From Schistocephalus solidus (Eukaryota > Platyhelminthes > Cestoda > Diphyllobothriidea > Diphyllobothriidae): 64,000 nt of DNA. The stretch's first letter is position 1. Every line of letters begins with the position of its first letter. This document shows, piece by piece, positions 10,811 through 23,306 of the stretch. The translations under genes were made by a program, and so were the position numbers. The notes under the pieces were generated by a model. It searched no databases. It had not been told where the DNA came from and saw only the letters and a program-made list of their open reading frames with translations. The DNA is taken from positions 124,001 through 188,000 of the forward strand of contig WEDG01001090.1 in assembly GCA_017591395.1 (NCBI GenBank), given 5' to 3'.

Positions 10811-11149
10811 ACCTCGTCTGGGCTTTTAGCTAGTACCTATGTCGGAAGTACGGTATAATATATGAGCCATATACGATTCATAATACTTGTAGTACTACTT
10901 ATTTGTAGAATGGGCATTACGTGGTTATTCCACAGTGGTTGATTGTCTTCGACCCAGATGTTCATTTAAATTTCGGGTCTAACCCTAAAAAGTCATGTCC
11001 GAATCATCGGACTCCATGTCCTGCACTTAATAATTTTAGAAATTATTTCCTTGATTATTCTCTGGAGTCCATATACCAGACTCGCCTGCATCATCGTACT
11101 GCTTCTCAAGCAATTTGCTTACCGTTTTGACTGCTAAGTCCTGCGGGAT
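10811..11149. other. Unrelated insert replacing the PLE 2 RT palm
   Basis: Begins GGGCTTTTAGCTAGTACCTA, like 2333-2352. The remainder is unrecognised. Confidence 0.45.
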
Positions 11150-11729
11150 TTAAGTGAAGAGAGAGGTGACATCAAATGACACCATGACCTCGTCTGCGGT
11201 GAGTCGCATCCCCCTGAGCCGTTCCAGGAACTGAGTAGCCGAAGTGACCGTTGTGGCTGCGCCCGAGGTGAGAGACTTCAGGTGTCGGAATAACCATTTA
11301 GCCAGATTGAATGTTGGTGCACCACGCAATGACACAATTGGACGGAGGGGAATATCGGCCTTGTGTACTTTTGGTAATCCGTAGAACCTTGTTGCGGCCG
11401 CATCTGATGGTTGCGGCCGCATCTGATTATGCCAGTCTTACCGACTTACTTATTACTTTGTCTGCATATCGGCAAACGTTTTGTCTAGCTGCATCATCAG
11501 CTTCTTCATCGGTTCACCATCGCATCGAAGATATGCCTGTCGGTCTTCCAGCAGGTTGTTGGCCTTTTGCATATAATCGGTCTTATCCAAGACGACTGTA
11601 GAATGTCCTTTGTCCGCTGGTAGTATCACAATATTCGTGTCAGCTCTCAGTCTCTTGACAACATCCTGCTCCACTCTGGTAATAATTGCTTGTGGTTTAT
11701 GCGCCATTACCAAGGCGGTTACCTGTTGC

Positions 11730-11731
<2 letters not shown>
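11150..11731 (-). pseudogene. PLE 2 reverse transcriptase, N-terminal part
   Basis: Two pieces: 11731-11453 with NIVILPADKGHSTVVLDKTD, and 11422-11150 with [35 protein letters not shown] and VMVSFDVTSLFT. These are RT fingers and the motif A region of PLEs. The sequence stops just after motif A, so no catalytic YxDD remains. A 15-bp duplication, GGTTGCGGCCGCATC, sits at 11393-11424. Confidence 0.85.

Positions 11732-11811
<80 letters not shown>
11730..11811. repeat. (TA)n microsatellite
   Basis: About 80 bases of TA with one TG variation, right border of PLE 2. Confidence 0.97.
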
Positions 11812-11814
<3 letters not shown>

Positions 11815-11829
11815 ATTTTAAAAAAACCT

Positions 11830-12190
11830 TCTAATTGTGAGATTTTTAAAGACCTTGAAATATTCAGCCATAGTACATCTTATTCGTTCATTTATTAATG
11901 TTACCTACAATGTATAGAACATGATCCCAATCCACTACAACATTTTGTGATAGCTGTGCGACCTCTTTTTCATATCGTAGATAATTTTTATTTTTCCTTA
12001 CACAAAATGTATGCAGCATGTAGTTTTGAATCCGTGCAACGGCCGATAGGGTTCAAAATTATACTGCAATTTATAAGCTTTGAAGAAGACGCAATTTGCT
12101 ATCGAAGGAGTACAAGAAATAGGATGTTGTGTGGGTTTTCGGTAAAATATATTTGAATCAATAAGAACATCGAAAATCAATGAGAAAATG
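11830..12190 (-). repeat. Dispersed repeat family B, copy 1
   Basis: The reverse complement aligns with 26690-27080: both begin with a GATGTTCTTAT..a.TC.AATAT.TTTTAC.G block, and near the other end both carry a GTA.TGGATT.GGA..ATG.T.TATAC block. No protein is apparent. Confidence 0.5.
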
Positions 12191-13980
12191 TATTTCTACT
12201 TAAGTAGTCATGTTTTGTAGAGTATACTGTTTGCCGGCGTTCAAAAAGAAGCGCTTTCGAAAGCCAGAATCCTACCGTGACTGAAATATATTGAGATTAG
12301 GCTGCTAGATAATCAATACGACAACCTTACTTAAGGGATTTGTTTGAATGGAAAACAAATTTCAGAATTTCGATTGACATTTCATGAGATAGGGAATCTA
12401 CTGTAGGCGGAGGAGGCAGGTGCCGTTGCCCGTACACGCGTAGGTCCACATGCCGCTTCAGTTAGTGATTGTAACCCCAGTTCGGACAGGTACACTTCGA
12501 CTGTCCTGGCCAATTAAAAGCCTCCTGGGAAGCGACACGGGAAAGCACGTGCAAAGCACGTGTTCATGCCTCAGTTGAGACCTGCGAATCGGTTTACAAT
12601 GAACGAACCAGCTACATGGCAAAACCCTCGCCCTTTTGACGCTAGAATAGTGAAGCTAATTTGCTATCGCGCTTTCACAGAACAGACCCAGCCCATAAGC
12701 CACGGGTGTGCAGTGGGTGAATTCCTATAGATGGTCATTTGGTCTAACACCGACCATTGTGACAGCAGAAGTGAAAGACGGCTGCGTAAGACGCCACGTT
12801 TTCATAAATTGGCATTTTAGTGTCGCGGAAGAGAGGTCAAATATTTTTAGCGCAGCAGCACTTGCCTCAATAAAATTACCATTGCAGAAAATTGGTCTAT
12901 GGAAGCACTCTGAATATGTTAATGTAAACGAGTATTTTACGAAGGGAGCGTTCAAAAGTGTGCCACAAATAGGCACGATCTTTTTTTCACCCAAAAATGC
13001 ATGCAGATGGATAAGGGCTTTATATAGGAGGGCAGCGATACTTTTGAGCTTAGCATCTAATATACCTGACAAGGAAGTCCTTACAGATAAAAGCGAAAAA
13101 CAAAGATCTAGAAAGACGTTGTTGTCTGCAACTGCCATGGCCTCTCACTCCTGTCGACAATAAAATACTCCCACTTTACAAGTAAGAACAATTAGGGCTG
13201 CCTCCATGGCTGTACATGCTAATAGGGCTGGGGAAACGAGGGCTACAGAGCTTAAGGATACCGGTCTCCTGGTGGCTGCTTCTTTGGCCAGAGCAGATAA
13301 AGCAAACCATCAGACACCTTTTTCCTGATTAGTGGATGCAGAGGCACGTCCCTTGTGGTTGAGGTTGAGCGTAGATCTTATCCCCAGCTGCGCTGACGAA
13401 ATCGGCTGCCATCCTTTCACAGGACGGTCACAGCCGAAAAAAAACAGCATCGTAACTGGCTAATCTCTGACTTCCGACAATCCGCTAACGGAAGCCCAAA
13501 TCACATATTTTTAACTTGACATTTTAGTAAGCTGAGAATGACGAGTTTTTTAACCAACAAACAACTTGTTAGTAGTAAGTATGCGGCTATGGAAACTGCG
13601 TCTGAAAGGAAGCTTCTCAAAAGGTAATCAGAAGAATCTTTTTGCGAATTCTGGGCTGAAAAGGTCGACTTGTTCTTCGCACAAAGGTCACCTTTGACAG
13701 AGATGAAGGAGTTATGACATTCTTAAATGAAATATTTAATATTAATTGGAACATAAGCCATGAGCGTAAAAACCGGTGCAGATTTCGGGTAGCAAACGAG
13801 GTAAAGAGAGTTCTAACATCGGATAGTAGTTAACAGCAGTTAACTTTCGGCTTAGAGTAAGCCTCCTAAGCAGGCTGTAAACACGTTCATTACCCATTGG
13901 GGTATGCTTGACTGATGATGGCTACTAAGCCAGGAATCCATTCCAGTCTCCTTTATTTTTATCGGCAGTCCCCTGTCTAT
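12191..13980. other. No recognisable gene; one 151-codon ORF
   Basis: Frames 12708-13163 (+) and 13138-12725 (-) are both open for about 140 codons, but neither protein resembles anything I know and no splice context is evident. The rest is unrecognised. Confidence 0.4.
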
Positions 13981-14870
13981 ACTACTGGCAGTTCGACCGT
14001 CGATTTCAACGAGGTTCACCGTATGCTCCACATCAGGTGGTGCAGGGACGGTGACTTGCGCGTGAATTAGTTTTAAGTGATAGTAGCCTTGCGCTGCAGC
14101 TACCGCACTCTCTCCTCCTCCCCCACCTGAGTCCGGTGTCAAGACAGAGTCAAGAAGACCGGAGATGGGAAAGGGCGCAGGTGGAAGGCGCGGCCGGAGC
14201 CGCCCCTGGGCGTGCCACCACACCTGGCTCGGATCCCACGAAGTGGGAGTGCCATAAAGGCCACATTAAGAAGGAGCCATTGCAACCTGACTCTCAGTCC
14301 GCCAGTCAGCCACTCCACACAAAAAACACATTGGCCTGACCACGCGGTCCGAGTTATCCCGTCAGTTGGCAACCTTCCAAGCCACGGCTTTTAGTGCACC
14401 GTGATAGTTTCAAGCGCGTCAGATTGTTTATAGGGAGGAAAATATGCTGAGCTCTCGACCTCACTCTCTCCCCCACCCCCACAATCAGACCACTGTCCGA
14501 GCCGATTTCACACAACAGGGAGTTGAACGGCTTACGTCTCACATGTGTGAGATAGCCAGAGGTCACGTTAAGAAGGAGCCATCGCAGCCTGACTCTCAGA
14601 CCACCAGTCAGCCACTCCACACAACACACATTGGACTAAATTCGAGGTCTGAGTGTAATTGTCAGTTGGCAACCTTCCAACCGCGGTGATTAACGTTACC
14701 GCACACTCTTCTCCTTCCCCATCTGAGCCCGGTCTCACGACACAGGCAAGAAGACCGGAGATGAGAGAGGTCGCAGGTGGCTGGCGCGGCCGGAGCCGCC
14801 CCTGGGCGTACCACCAGACCTGGCTCGGATCCCACAGAGTGGGATTGCCATAAAGACCACTACGGGTGGT
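13980..14870 (+). repeat. GC-rich dispersed repeat family A (orientation 1)
   Basis: Contains GCGCGGCCGGAGCCGCCCCT twice (around 14189 and 14785), TCGGATCCCACGAAGTGGGA, AAGGAGCCATTGCAACCTGA (again near 14571 with changes) and CACTCTCTCCTCC blocks. The same units occur in reverse order and orientation at 59400-60890. No ORF is conserved between copies. Confidence 0.75.
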
Positions 14871-14879
14871 CTAACGTAA

Positions 14880-15060
14880 CATTCTTTGGGTACATATCCC
14901 ATGTCTTAAATTAAATCCTAACCCTAAAGGTGACCGTTCAAACCCCAACTCTGACCCTTACACCAACCCTTTTCACCCTAACCCCAACATTAACAGCAAA
15001 AATAACCCATGCTAGAACTTGGCGCAAGGCCACCTATAATACTGAAGGACACTTATAACT
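14880..15060. repeat. Half copy of the MITE with CCCTAA-like interior
   Basis: CCTAACCCTAAAGG and similar degenerate CCCTAA units (14915-14990), followed by TTGGCGCAAGGCCACCTATA (15019-15038). Reverse orientation relative to the element at 1290-1605. Confidence 0.5.
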
Positions 15061-15229
15061 ATGCTCTGCAAATGTTTTTCTTCTTAAACATTACTGCGTG
15101 ATTTCTAGCGACCATGAAGTCCATTAAGTTCCAAAGCATCACTGAGAGATTAAGCGATGGTGAGGGAGCGCTCGCCGATCACGCTATGCGACAAAGTCAT
15201 TCCGCTGTGCCTTGGAACTCACCCTCGAG

Positions 15230-15560
15230 CTCCGTCAACAGCCGCACAACGGCTTGGGATATAGGCAAAATGACATTACTGACAAAGATGACGCAAAATA
15301 AATTGACCATTTCTGGGATGTTAGCCGTCTCTGGTCAACCATATCCAACCCCAAGTGTTGCACCACCCGAGGATCGAACCCACAACCCGTCGATTATAAT
15401 TCGAACGTCCTTACCACGTGCTCGTTTACCTGTGGTTTGGGCTCGGGTATATTAACAATTGTAGGGCGGCATTCACCGATCGCATTACGTACCATAATCG
15501 TCCCGTAGTGCCTTGGGGCTCACTCTGTAGCCCCGTCAGCAGCTACACAGCGGTTAAACT
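15230..15560 (+). repeat. Diverged tRNA-derived SINE
   Basis: Same order as the 305-bp SINE (GACAAAGATGACGC.., ACCATTTCTGGGATGTTAGC, TCATACCCAATCCC-like, then GGATCGAACCCACAACCC). About 25-30% diverged by eye, with a second head-like portion at about 15476-15560. Confidence 0.65.
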
Positions 15561-15659
15561 TTCTTAACCAACAGGAGACGCGGTTGTAGCTCGGTGCTCC
15601 ATCAACAAGTCTCCTGTCTGTAGACATTAGAAGCCCATCTGGGTTTGAAGCAGGACTGG

Positions 15660-18600
15660 GTGATAATGTATACTGTGCAGGCTAACTTTCCTTTAGTTAA
15701 CTGTTCGTCCCTCTTTAACTTTACCTTTTGTTTTACTGAACGTGAACTACTTCACCCTAGCTATCGCACGTAGTGTAAGGCCAAGCTTTTTCGCCTGAAT
15801 TCAGTTTCAGATCGCCAGCGTTATCACACTATTAAAAGAAGAGGCTTTAGGTGATCACAAGCAGTCGGAACCCCTGCGTCGTATGCGTCCTCTTGTTGGG
15901 AACATGACCATCGATGATAAATTCTTCAAGGCGATGTTCTTAGAACGTTCTCCAACTTCTGTCCAGACAATTTTAGCTTCTGGCTAAGGTGATTAAGGCG
16001 TCTCAAAACTCGCACAGATGGCCGATCGTATGATGGAGAGGAAGCGTCTGTCTTCAACGGCGGTTTCTCGGATTTCACAGCCTCCCACTGCGTCTCCTGG
16101 TCGAGCTCAAGGCACAGATTGCTCAAGTACCGGAGACTGTCACCATTCTGCAGCTGCACCGATATGCCTGTCTATCTCAACGTTTCCTTAGCCGTGACTA
16201 TTGGCGTTCCCGCTCTCGTTCTAGGACCGCGAACTTATGCTGGCATCACAAAATATTTGGGGATAAGGTACTGCCCTGCTACTTCAAGCCCTCGCAGTGA
16301 AACTATTCGGCCGGAGAGTAAATGCGGTCAAGCTCTCTGGTAAATCTACCAGTCGCATGTTTACCTCTTTGATGGCAAGAATGGCAGATATTTCCCAGCC
16401 GATACTGGTGCTTAAATTAGCATCATTCCTCTTACCTAAGCCATACAAAGTTGCCCAAAACTATGGCCTTTTCCTCCAGGCCATAAACTCTTTCCCAACA
16501 GGAACTCTTGGATCGCAATTCGTCTCCCTTGACATTTGTCTCAGCCGACTATTCCCTTGGATCTTCGTAGTGGCTGATGTTCCAACAGCTATCCTTGGTG
16601 CTGACTTTCTAGACGCTCTCGACCTGATTGATTGCATGCAACTACGCCCTCATGATCGCACAACCACCCTCTCTGTCAAGGACTTTCATCCGTCCCCAGC
16701 TTCCAACTCTCCATCTGTCCTTGACCCAAACCCTGGCTGTCTATTTCGTAACCTTTTAGCCACATATCCTAGTCCCCATTTTCTGACTCCTTATTGCCCC
16801 ATGATATTGTTCATCCCATAAAAACGACTAGGTTTCCCGTTTTCTCGCGCCCCGACCGTCTTTCTTCCACTCAGCTTGCGACTGTCATAGCCGAATTTGA
16901 CCACAGGTTGCAACTAGGGCTTATAAGCAGTCTGAAAGTCGCTGGGCATCTCCATTGCGCAAGATTCCTACAGCACACACGGATAATTGGCGTGCTTGCG
17001 GCAACTACGTAGCCCTGAACAATATAGCTATGCCCTATCGGTAGCCGATTCCTCATCTTCAGGACCTTGCCAGGGTCCTTCTTGGCAAAATAGTGTTCTC
17101 GAAGGTCGATTTGGTCCGGGCTTTACATCAACTTCCGATTGCGCTTGAAGACATGCCAACAACGGTAATAACGACTCCGGTTAACTTGTTTGAATTTCTT
17201 CGTACGCCATCTGGTCTCTGAAATGCCTCACAGACTTTTCAACGTTTCAGTTACCGTGTTTAACGTAACCTACCTTTTTTTATGCCTATAATGACGATTT
17301 TTTAGTCACCAATTGGGATGCTGATGAACATATTCAACAATTTTACCCTACTCTTCGACTGACTGCAGAAGTTGGGTGACATCCTGCATCCTGCTAAATG
17401 TGACCTAGGAGCCACTTTTCTTGAGTTCTTAGGTCAACAGATCAACTACAGCGGCATTCATCCTCTTCCTTCAAAGGTCATTGTCATTCGGGGCTTTCCG
17501 CCTCCTATCTCGAAGAGTCATCTGCGGTTCCTTAGTGTGGTCAATTTGTATCGCCATTTCCCCCCGAACTGTGCCAACACCATCCTTCAGTTGACTGTTC
17601 TCCTCGCCGGTTCTAGGCTCACCTTACACCAGCAGCACGCATGCAGGTAAAAACCATTTTGGTTTATGTTATCCTTTTGACTCACTTTCATGACGACGCA
17701 CCCATGGTCGATGCCTCCAGTGTTGCTGTTGGCGCGGTCCACCAACAACATCTCCCCAACTCTTTTTTTCGACGAACCTATTCAAGGTCGAAACCCGCTA
17801 CAGCACACTTGGGTATGAACTTCTTGCCGTTTCTCTTGCTGTGAAATACATCCGGCGTTTACTGGAAGGTCAAGTGTTCACAATCGTCACAGATCAAAAG
17901 CCGCTTATCTTCGCTCTTCATTCTCACTCTGACAAAATGAAACACTGTGTGATCCATCGACTGGACTAAATCGCCCAGTTCACTTCAGAAATTCGTCACA
18001 TTGACGGGTCATGAAAAGAGGTGGCTAACGCCCTGTCCAGGCCGTCTACCACTCAGTTTCAGCTTTCTCCCGGCATCGACGTCTTCAGGATGGCCGCTGA
18101 ACAACACCCTATTGTTTCCCCCTGTGACAAGGATGTCTCCGAACTCTAACTCCAGAAGTTGCCATTTAATCCTGGCAACGACGTTATTCTATGCGACATC
18201 TCCACACCATCCCATCGTATATTTTTGCTTCAACGCAAAATTTTCGTTGACTTGCAAAACTTATCTCACCCTGGGAGTCGCGATACCAATAAGCTGGTTT
18301 CCGGTCGAATCTTCTGGTCCGAGATGCACAGCAACCTGAAAGTTTAGACACAAGCTTGTAACGGCTGTCAACGGTGCAAGGTCCACCGGCACAACAAAGC
18401 CCCCATCATCACCTTCCCCGGCCGGCAGGGTCCCTGTCTTTGTCCAATGGTTGTTCCTATCTCCTCACTTGTGCGGATCGATTCATCCGGTGGCCGAAAG
18501 CTATCCCGCTGCCCGATGTTGCTGCTCCAAGAGCGCTCCTTAGTCGGTGGGATGCCATCCTTGGTGCCCCCTCCACTACCGCAGTGCCCAGTTTTAGTCT

Positions 18601-19110
18601 AACCTCTTCCAGTCTCTCCTCTCCTTTTTAGGCTGTACCCACATCCGCACAACAGCCTACCACCCGGCTGACAATGGGTTGGTCGAGCGGTTTCCTGCCG
18701 CCTGTCCTGGACCCCACCGGGCGAGTCCTATGGTCCCCCTACTCCTGCTCCTTCACCTCCGGGCACTCCATTTTACCGTCCCGCGTATCCCCTCGTGCCC
18801 ATATCCGCTACATCCAACTACCACCTCATCCACCTCCAACACTCCAGCCAAATGGCATGCACACTCTCCTGCTACGCACCCTCTACATATCACTGGCTGT
18901 GGTTTTCACGCTCATTTTCCTGATCAGTTAGTAACTCATTTATTTTAGACTTGTACATATCTTTCGGCATCATTTTTACGCCACCCTCCAGTCTCGGAGG
19001 GGGCTACTGCGCTGAGGTGCCAGACTATCTTGTCATTCCCTAACTGTTCACCCTCCTTTTACTGTACGCGAAATGCTTCGCTCTGGCTATCGTGCGTGAC
19101 ATGTGCTGGA
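15660..19110 (+). mobile_element. Decayed Ty3/Gypsy LTR retrotransposon
   Basis: Gag end, aspartic protease, RT, RNase H-like and integrase regions in Gypsy order on the + strand. Possible LTR remnants are around 15700-15790 and 19035-19110: both have TAACTGTTC..CCCT, TTTTACTG.ACG.GAA and C.CT.GCTATCG..CGT. The LTR edges could not be fixed. Confidence 0.8.
15930..18700 (+). pseudogene. Gypsy gag-pol remnant
   Basis: Gag end reads SPTSVQTILASG and SRSRSRTANLCWHHKIFGDK, a C.H...C-type knuckle as in flatworm Gypsy gags. The protease keeps DTGA (16401-16412) but a TAA follows at once. Then FLQAINSFPTGTLGSQFVSL and IFVVADVPTAILGADFLDAL. RT: RLQLGLISSLKVAGHLHCAR, IPHLQDLARVLLG, KVDLVRALHQLPI and a variant active site YNDD at 17287-17298. 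Connection and RNase H are in pieces. Integrase core: NGCSYLLTCADRFIRWPKAI (about 18440-18500). Many stops and frameshifts; inactive. Confidence 0.85.
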
Positions 19111-22100
19111 TTCTCAGGCAGTTTTGCATTCAATTCTTCTTTTTGCCTAAATCCTGTCTTTGCCTGATATTAGCGGTCTGGATTGGTGATAGCGTCCTTC
19201 GCGTTCACAAAAATATTGCCTCAGAAATGTTTACTCCCGTGAATGTCAGTCATCCCGCGACTACTTGCCGGGGTTCCACCTCAAAGATCCAAGGCCAAAT
19301 TAAAGTGATTATCTGTGTCCTTCAATCAGGACAGATGGTTAAGCGCCGATCACGTGTGGATCGGATTAATTTGTTTTATGGAATTTTTGATTTTTCACCA
19401 TCCAGTTGTAAAATGGGGCTCCATGAACTGAAGCTGGCAGCAGCTGGAAAAAAGGAAGAAATAGTTTTAATTACTGGAGGAGCGTAGCAATGGGGTAAAA
19501 AAAACTCTGGCCAAGTGGATCTGGGATTGGAAAACGTGAACCTGGGAACATATCAGGAAGGGTATAAAGGAGGGTTAAACTCGGTTTGAAAGACGAACAG
19601 CAGTGGCGGTATCGAGGTTTGAAACTTATATCATATCAATTACGGTGTCCTTCCATTACATTTACCCGCTTATTTAATACGTCTGAAAACTTCAATTTTA
19701 CAGCTGCCAAGAAAAGAGACCGAGTTTTACCTCGCATAATTGTATGACAGGACAACCTAATAAATCCAGTACGCCAGTCATTTTAATGAGGATTGCGAAA
19801 TGTAATATTGCTAGAGTGTGTCATCCACTCATGTAAAAAAGACTTCGATTTTGGATATCGTGCTCACGGCTACAATTACACCTCCGGTTACGCAAGCTAA
19901 AGTTCGACAGTTCGGGTCGCTTTAGAAGCTGGGGGCATTCTTAAACAACTTTAAGAACCAGTTTAACCTTAAATTTCTTAAAACAACGCCCGGTGTTGCT
20001 ACCTTCGATCCGGAACCGCTACCCACTTACAGGCGTCGAAGAGGGAGTTAGCTCAAAACCTGGCTCGACAGACTGCGTGAAGACATGGAAGTGATTCTTG
20101 GACCTTCGGTATTCGTCTCTGTCGCTGGTGAAGAGATAACTTGGCACGTCTTATCGAGAGGGACCAGTACCAATCAGTTACTAAGCACCAGCGTTTACCT
20201 AAGGATAGTCTATCAGACGTTTGGAGCATCGGTTGCAGGGACTTTTGCGACAAGGTTTTCTAACTAAAACACCTTATGGACTAACATGAGGAAACGACTT
20301 CGCGGGTGGTTCCCCCTTCCCCCGACTCTGACAAACGGAAAAAGTGAATTGAAGATCCCATCGGAAGAAACTCAGATTCATGAAGGTGTTTGCTTTGATA
20401 ACAGACACCTCAGGGTCATTAGCCGCCTTTTTATACCTCTCAGAGGCGGGACTAACAATTGGTCAGATGAAACGTCCCAAGACCAAGGCTGGAGGCCAGC
20501 TACTATGGAACGAAGCCGCCGACGTACTCTAACTTATTCGGCTACAATGCGGATGAAGCATATACACCGTTGAAACCGGTCGGTTAATGGAAACAGCGAT
20601 ACTTGAGCACCTTTGGGTAGGGAAGGAAAATGATTTGAAGGCCAACTCGCGGTTCATGTTGCAAATCCAACACGAGCTCCATGCTCCCTGATGTCAAAGT
20701 CCAAAATTAGTGACGGCCATGTGAGGCAAGATCCGCTTAAGTTAAGGCTCATCTGGCTCCTACGATAGTTTGACCGTCACAAGCGATGACCTTCACCGCG
20801 TACCCCAAGAAGTTCGTGCAGCGCCGGTGACGTGCCAGTGAAGTACTTTATAGAGGGAGAGTTTTTCGCAGCACCTGCCGCTGCTTCTGAATAACTGTAT
20901 CGACACAGTGACTTAACTGTGTAGAGCGGTTGCGAGACATAACACTGTAGGGGCAGCAGTTCTGATGAACGCACATGGCTTTCAGCCTTTCCGGCCGATG
21001 ACGCAGGCCAGGCACGACAAGCGTCAGACGTGTGGTGGACTTCCTCTGTTGAGATGTCGGGGTTGGAACCTCAAGCCTCATGCACGTAAGTAATATTCCC
21101 AAAAACCTGAACCTTCTATTTTGCAAGAGGGCTCAAAGTCAGTAGCAGTAACTTTCACAATAAAATATATGTATCGAGCACTGAAAAGGTCATCATATTC
21201 GCCTAAGCCTTCAGACGCCTGGCATAAAAGACGATAAGACAGCAGCAACAGCTATACAGACGTCCCAGATTTACCTGCTCATCGACTGTATGCCTTTTGG
21301 ATGTGGATGGTACCGAGCCGCCGAGAAGTGCGCACGCAGCACACGATTCAAGGGAGGTAGGACTAAATACGCTACTTTCTGGGGTTACGGCCAGAGGTCT
21401 AGGACTTTAAAAGCTTTTGACCTGTGTATTTACAGGCTCACGCGATTATCCATGAGTCGAAGCAGCAACAACGATCTTCTCTAGCACACGGCGACGAGGA
21501 ATATAAGGCTTTTGAGTTTTCCCCTTGCTGGACGCTTAGTATCATGTTTATTTCTTTAATCATTGACATAAAAGGTACTTTAGAGTGCTAAAAAGTTGTC
21601 GACAATTATTTTTTGCAGAAACTTCTGTCTGAATGTGAGCATTAGACAAATGCAAACGACGAGGAGAGGCTCCAGCAACTGGTATCTTGTTAACTAATAT
21701 CATCTTCAAGTCCTGGAATCTTTAGTGTCTTGCCTGTTTTTTCAGACTCAGCTGCATCAGTTCCGATTCAGAGTTACCCCTTTCAACGTGGCTTTTACGG
21801 CAGCTTTCAGTAAAATAATGAGCGATTCGATCCACCTTGGTGGTGCACAGTGAGCCAACAGCATGAGAGCGACACGCGAATAGCCTGTGTCAGATCATCC
21901 ACTGCACCCACTTTTATTTTGAGTCGTCCTCATTTTGTCTTGTCATTGGAAGACGTTGGACGTGACAAGAATGAAGCAAACGCAGGGCTAGTTCCTTTCT
22001 CACGATGACCCGACCCAAGTGTATGTTACCAATGCCGGAATGGTTCTCCTCTTCGTCCGGAAACGAACTATCGGGAATGGGAGGCCTTATGGATTGGCAG

Positions 22101-23220
22101 TCAAATGGAACACTCAGCTTCACGAGGGGAATCCTGCGCTATAAAGCCCTGCTTCTCGGCTCTGACTTCTCACTACTGGCCTGGATGCATACATACACAC
22201 TATAAGTGATTGCGAGACTGCACACCCTTCAAGGACGGAGTCCGTTAGGTCGAGTGAATTGTCTTCGAACTGCACTGAATTAGACTGCACGCCTAGCGAG
22301 CCTCGGTAGTAAGGATTGACCACGTAACCTGTCCAGGGCCCACCGAATGCCAGAATGGGTAGTGAAGCGGTGAAGGGGCCGCGTGGTTAATTGGCGTTCC
22401 GGGTCACCCTTGTCATCCGCTTTGTCCGGTGGGCTTGGCTCAGGAAACTATTTGCTATTACAATACTGACTTTGGTTTGCAATCAGGACCATATTTAACC
22501 ACTTCAATACTCACGGCCCGGACACCGTATCTGATATCTTAAGCGGCGTAGGATATGATGTTCGAATTACTCGCCATCATATCGCTATCATCGACTACGT
22601 TCTGCTTCCGTCAAGAAAACTTTTAACGATACACCCTTCTGCGAAAGCTGACAGAACTTACTACCGGAAGGCACTCTCCCAACGCAGCCTGGCAAAAAAA
22701 CTTCCTTGCTCGGATGACATCTAAAAGCACGCCACAACGGAAATCGACTATAAAAAGTTCCTGAGTGTACGAAGACGTTTGTTTGGCGAAACGATGTAAG
22801 CACAATGGCTAAACGAGAGCTTTCCATGAATTAGAAAGAACGTAATTATGAGTGCATAAATCGGCAGATCCATCACGGGTAAAGCTAAATGCAAGCAGCC
22901 GTTTCAGACCATAACTCTCCATATTAAGATCGTCCGAAACCACCAAAAAACTTTTTGGAGTCAAAAATAATAAACATTTTCTCCAAAAGATTTTTTTAAT
23001 GTTCAACAAAAGTAAGTAATCCCTTGACACTAACTCGTATAAAAGTGTTTAACGGAAAAAACTTGGGAAAACGTCTTAACGAGTTGTAATCGCATGGACA
23101 AGGGACGTTTATCCGGCGCTCGGTAGTGGGTATATTAAAATACCAACTGAAAAAAACAAGATTCTAACAGATTTGACAATGGCGCATATTTAAAACTAAA
23201 AAATGACACGGAGGAAGGTC
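19111..23220. other. No recognisable gene downstream of the transporter
   Basis: About 4 kb with only short ORFs. Around 20055-20110 (+) a frame reads LKTWLDRLREDMEVILGPSV, which looks like the tail of a transposon protein, but I cannot place it. This stretch must hold the transporter 3'UTR near 23220. AATAAA-type signals are not clear. Confidence 0.4.
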
Positions 23221-23306
23221 TTAGACATCAGCCCCTCCCTCAGCCTCCTCCACATCATCAACAGGTACACTGGCGAAGACCTTTTGCAGGCAGATTGTCA
23301 ACTTGT
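23221..23306 (-). CDS. Transporter coding exon 10 (terminal, with stop)
   Basis: Acceptor CTTTCAG. A split codon gives Y, then [17 protein letters not shown] and an acidic tail ending GADV, with TAA at 23223-23221. It matches the family's cytoplasmic LTVLCQK.MQVVP end. Phase 1 from exon 9 plus 2 nt here is consistent. Confidence 0.88.
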
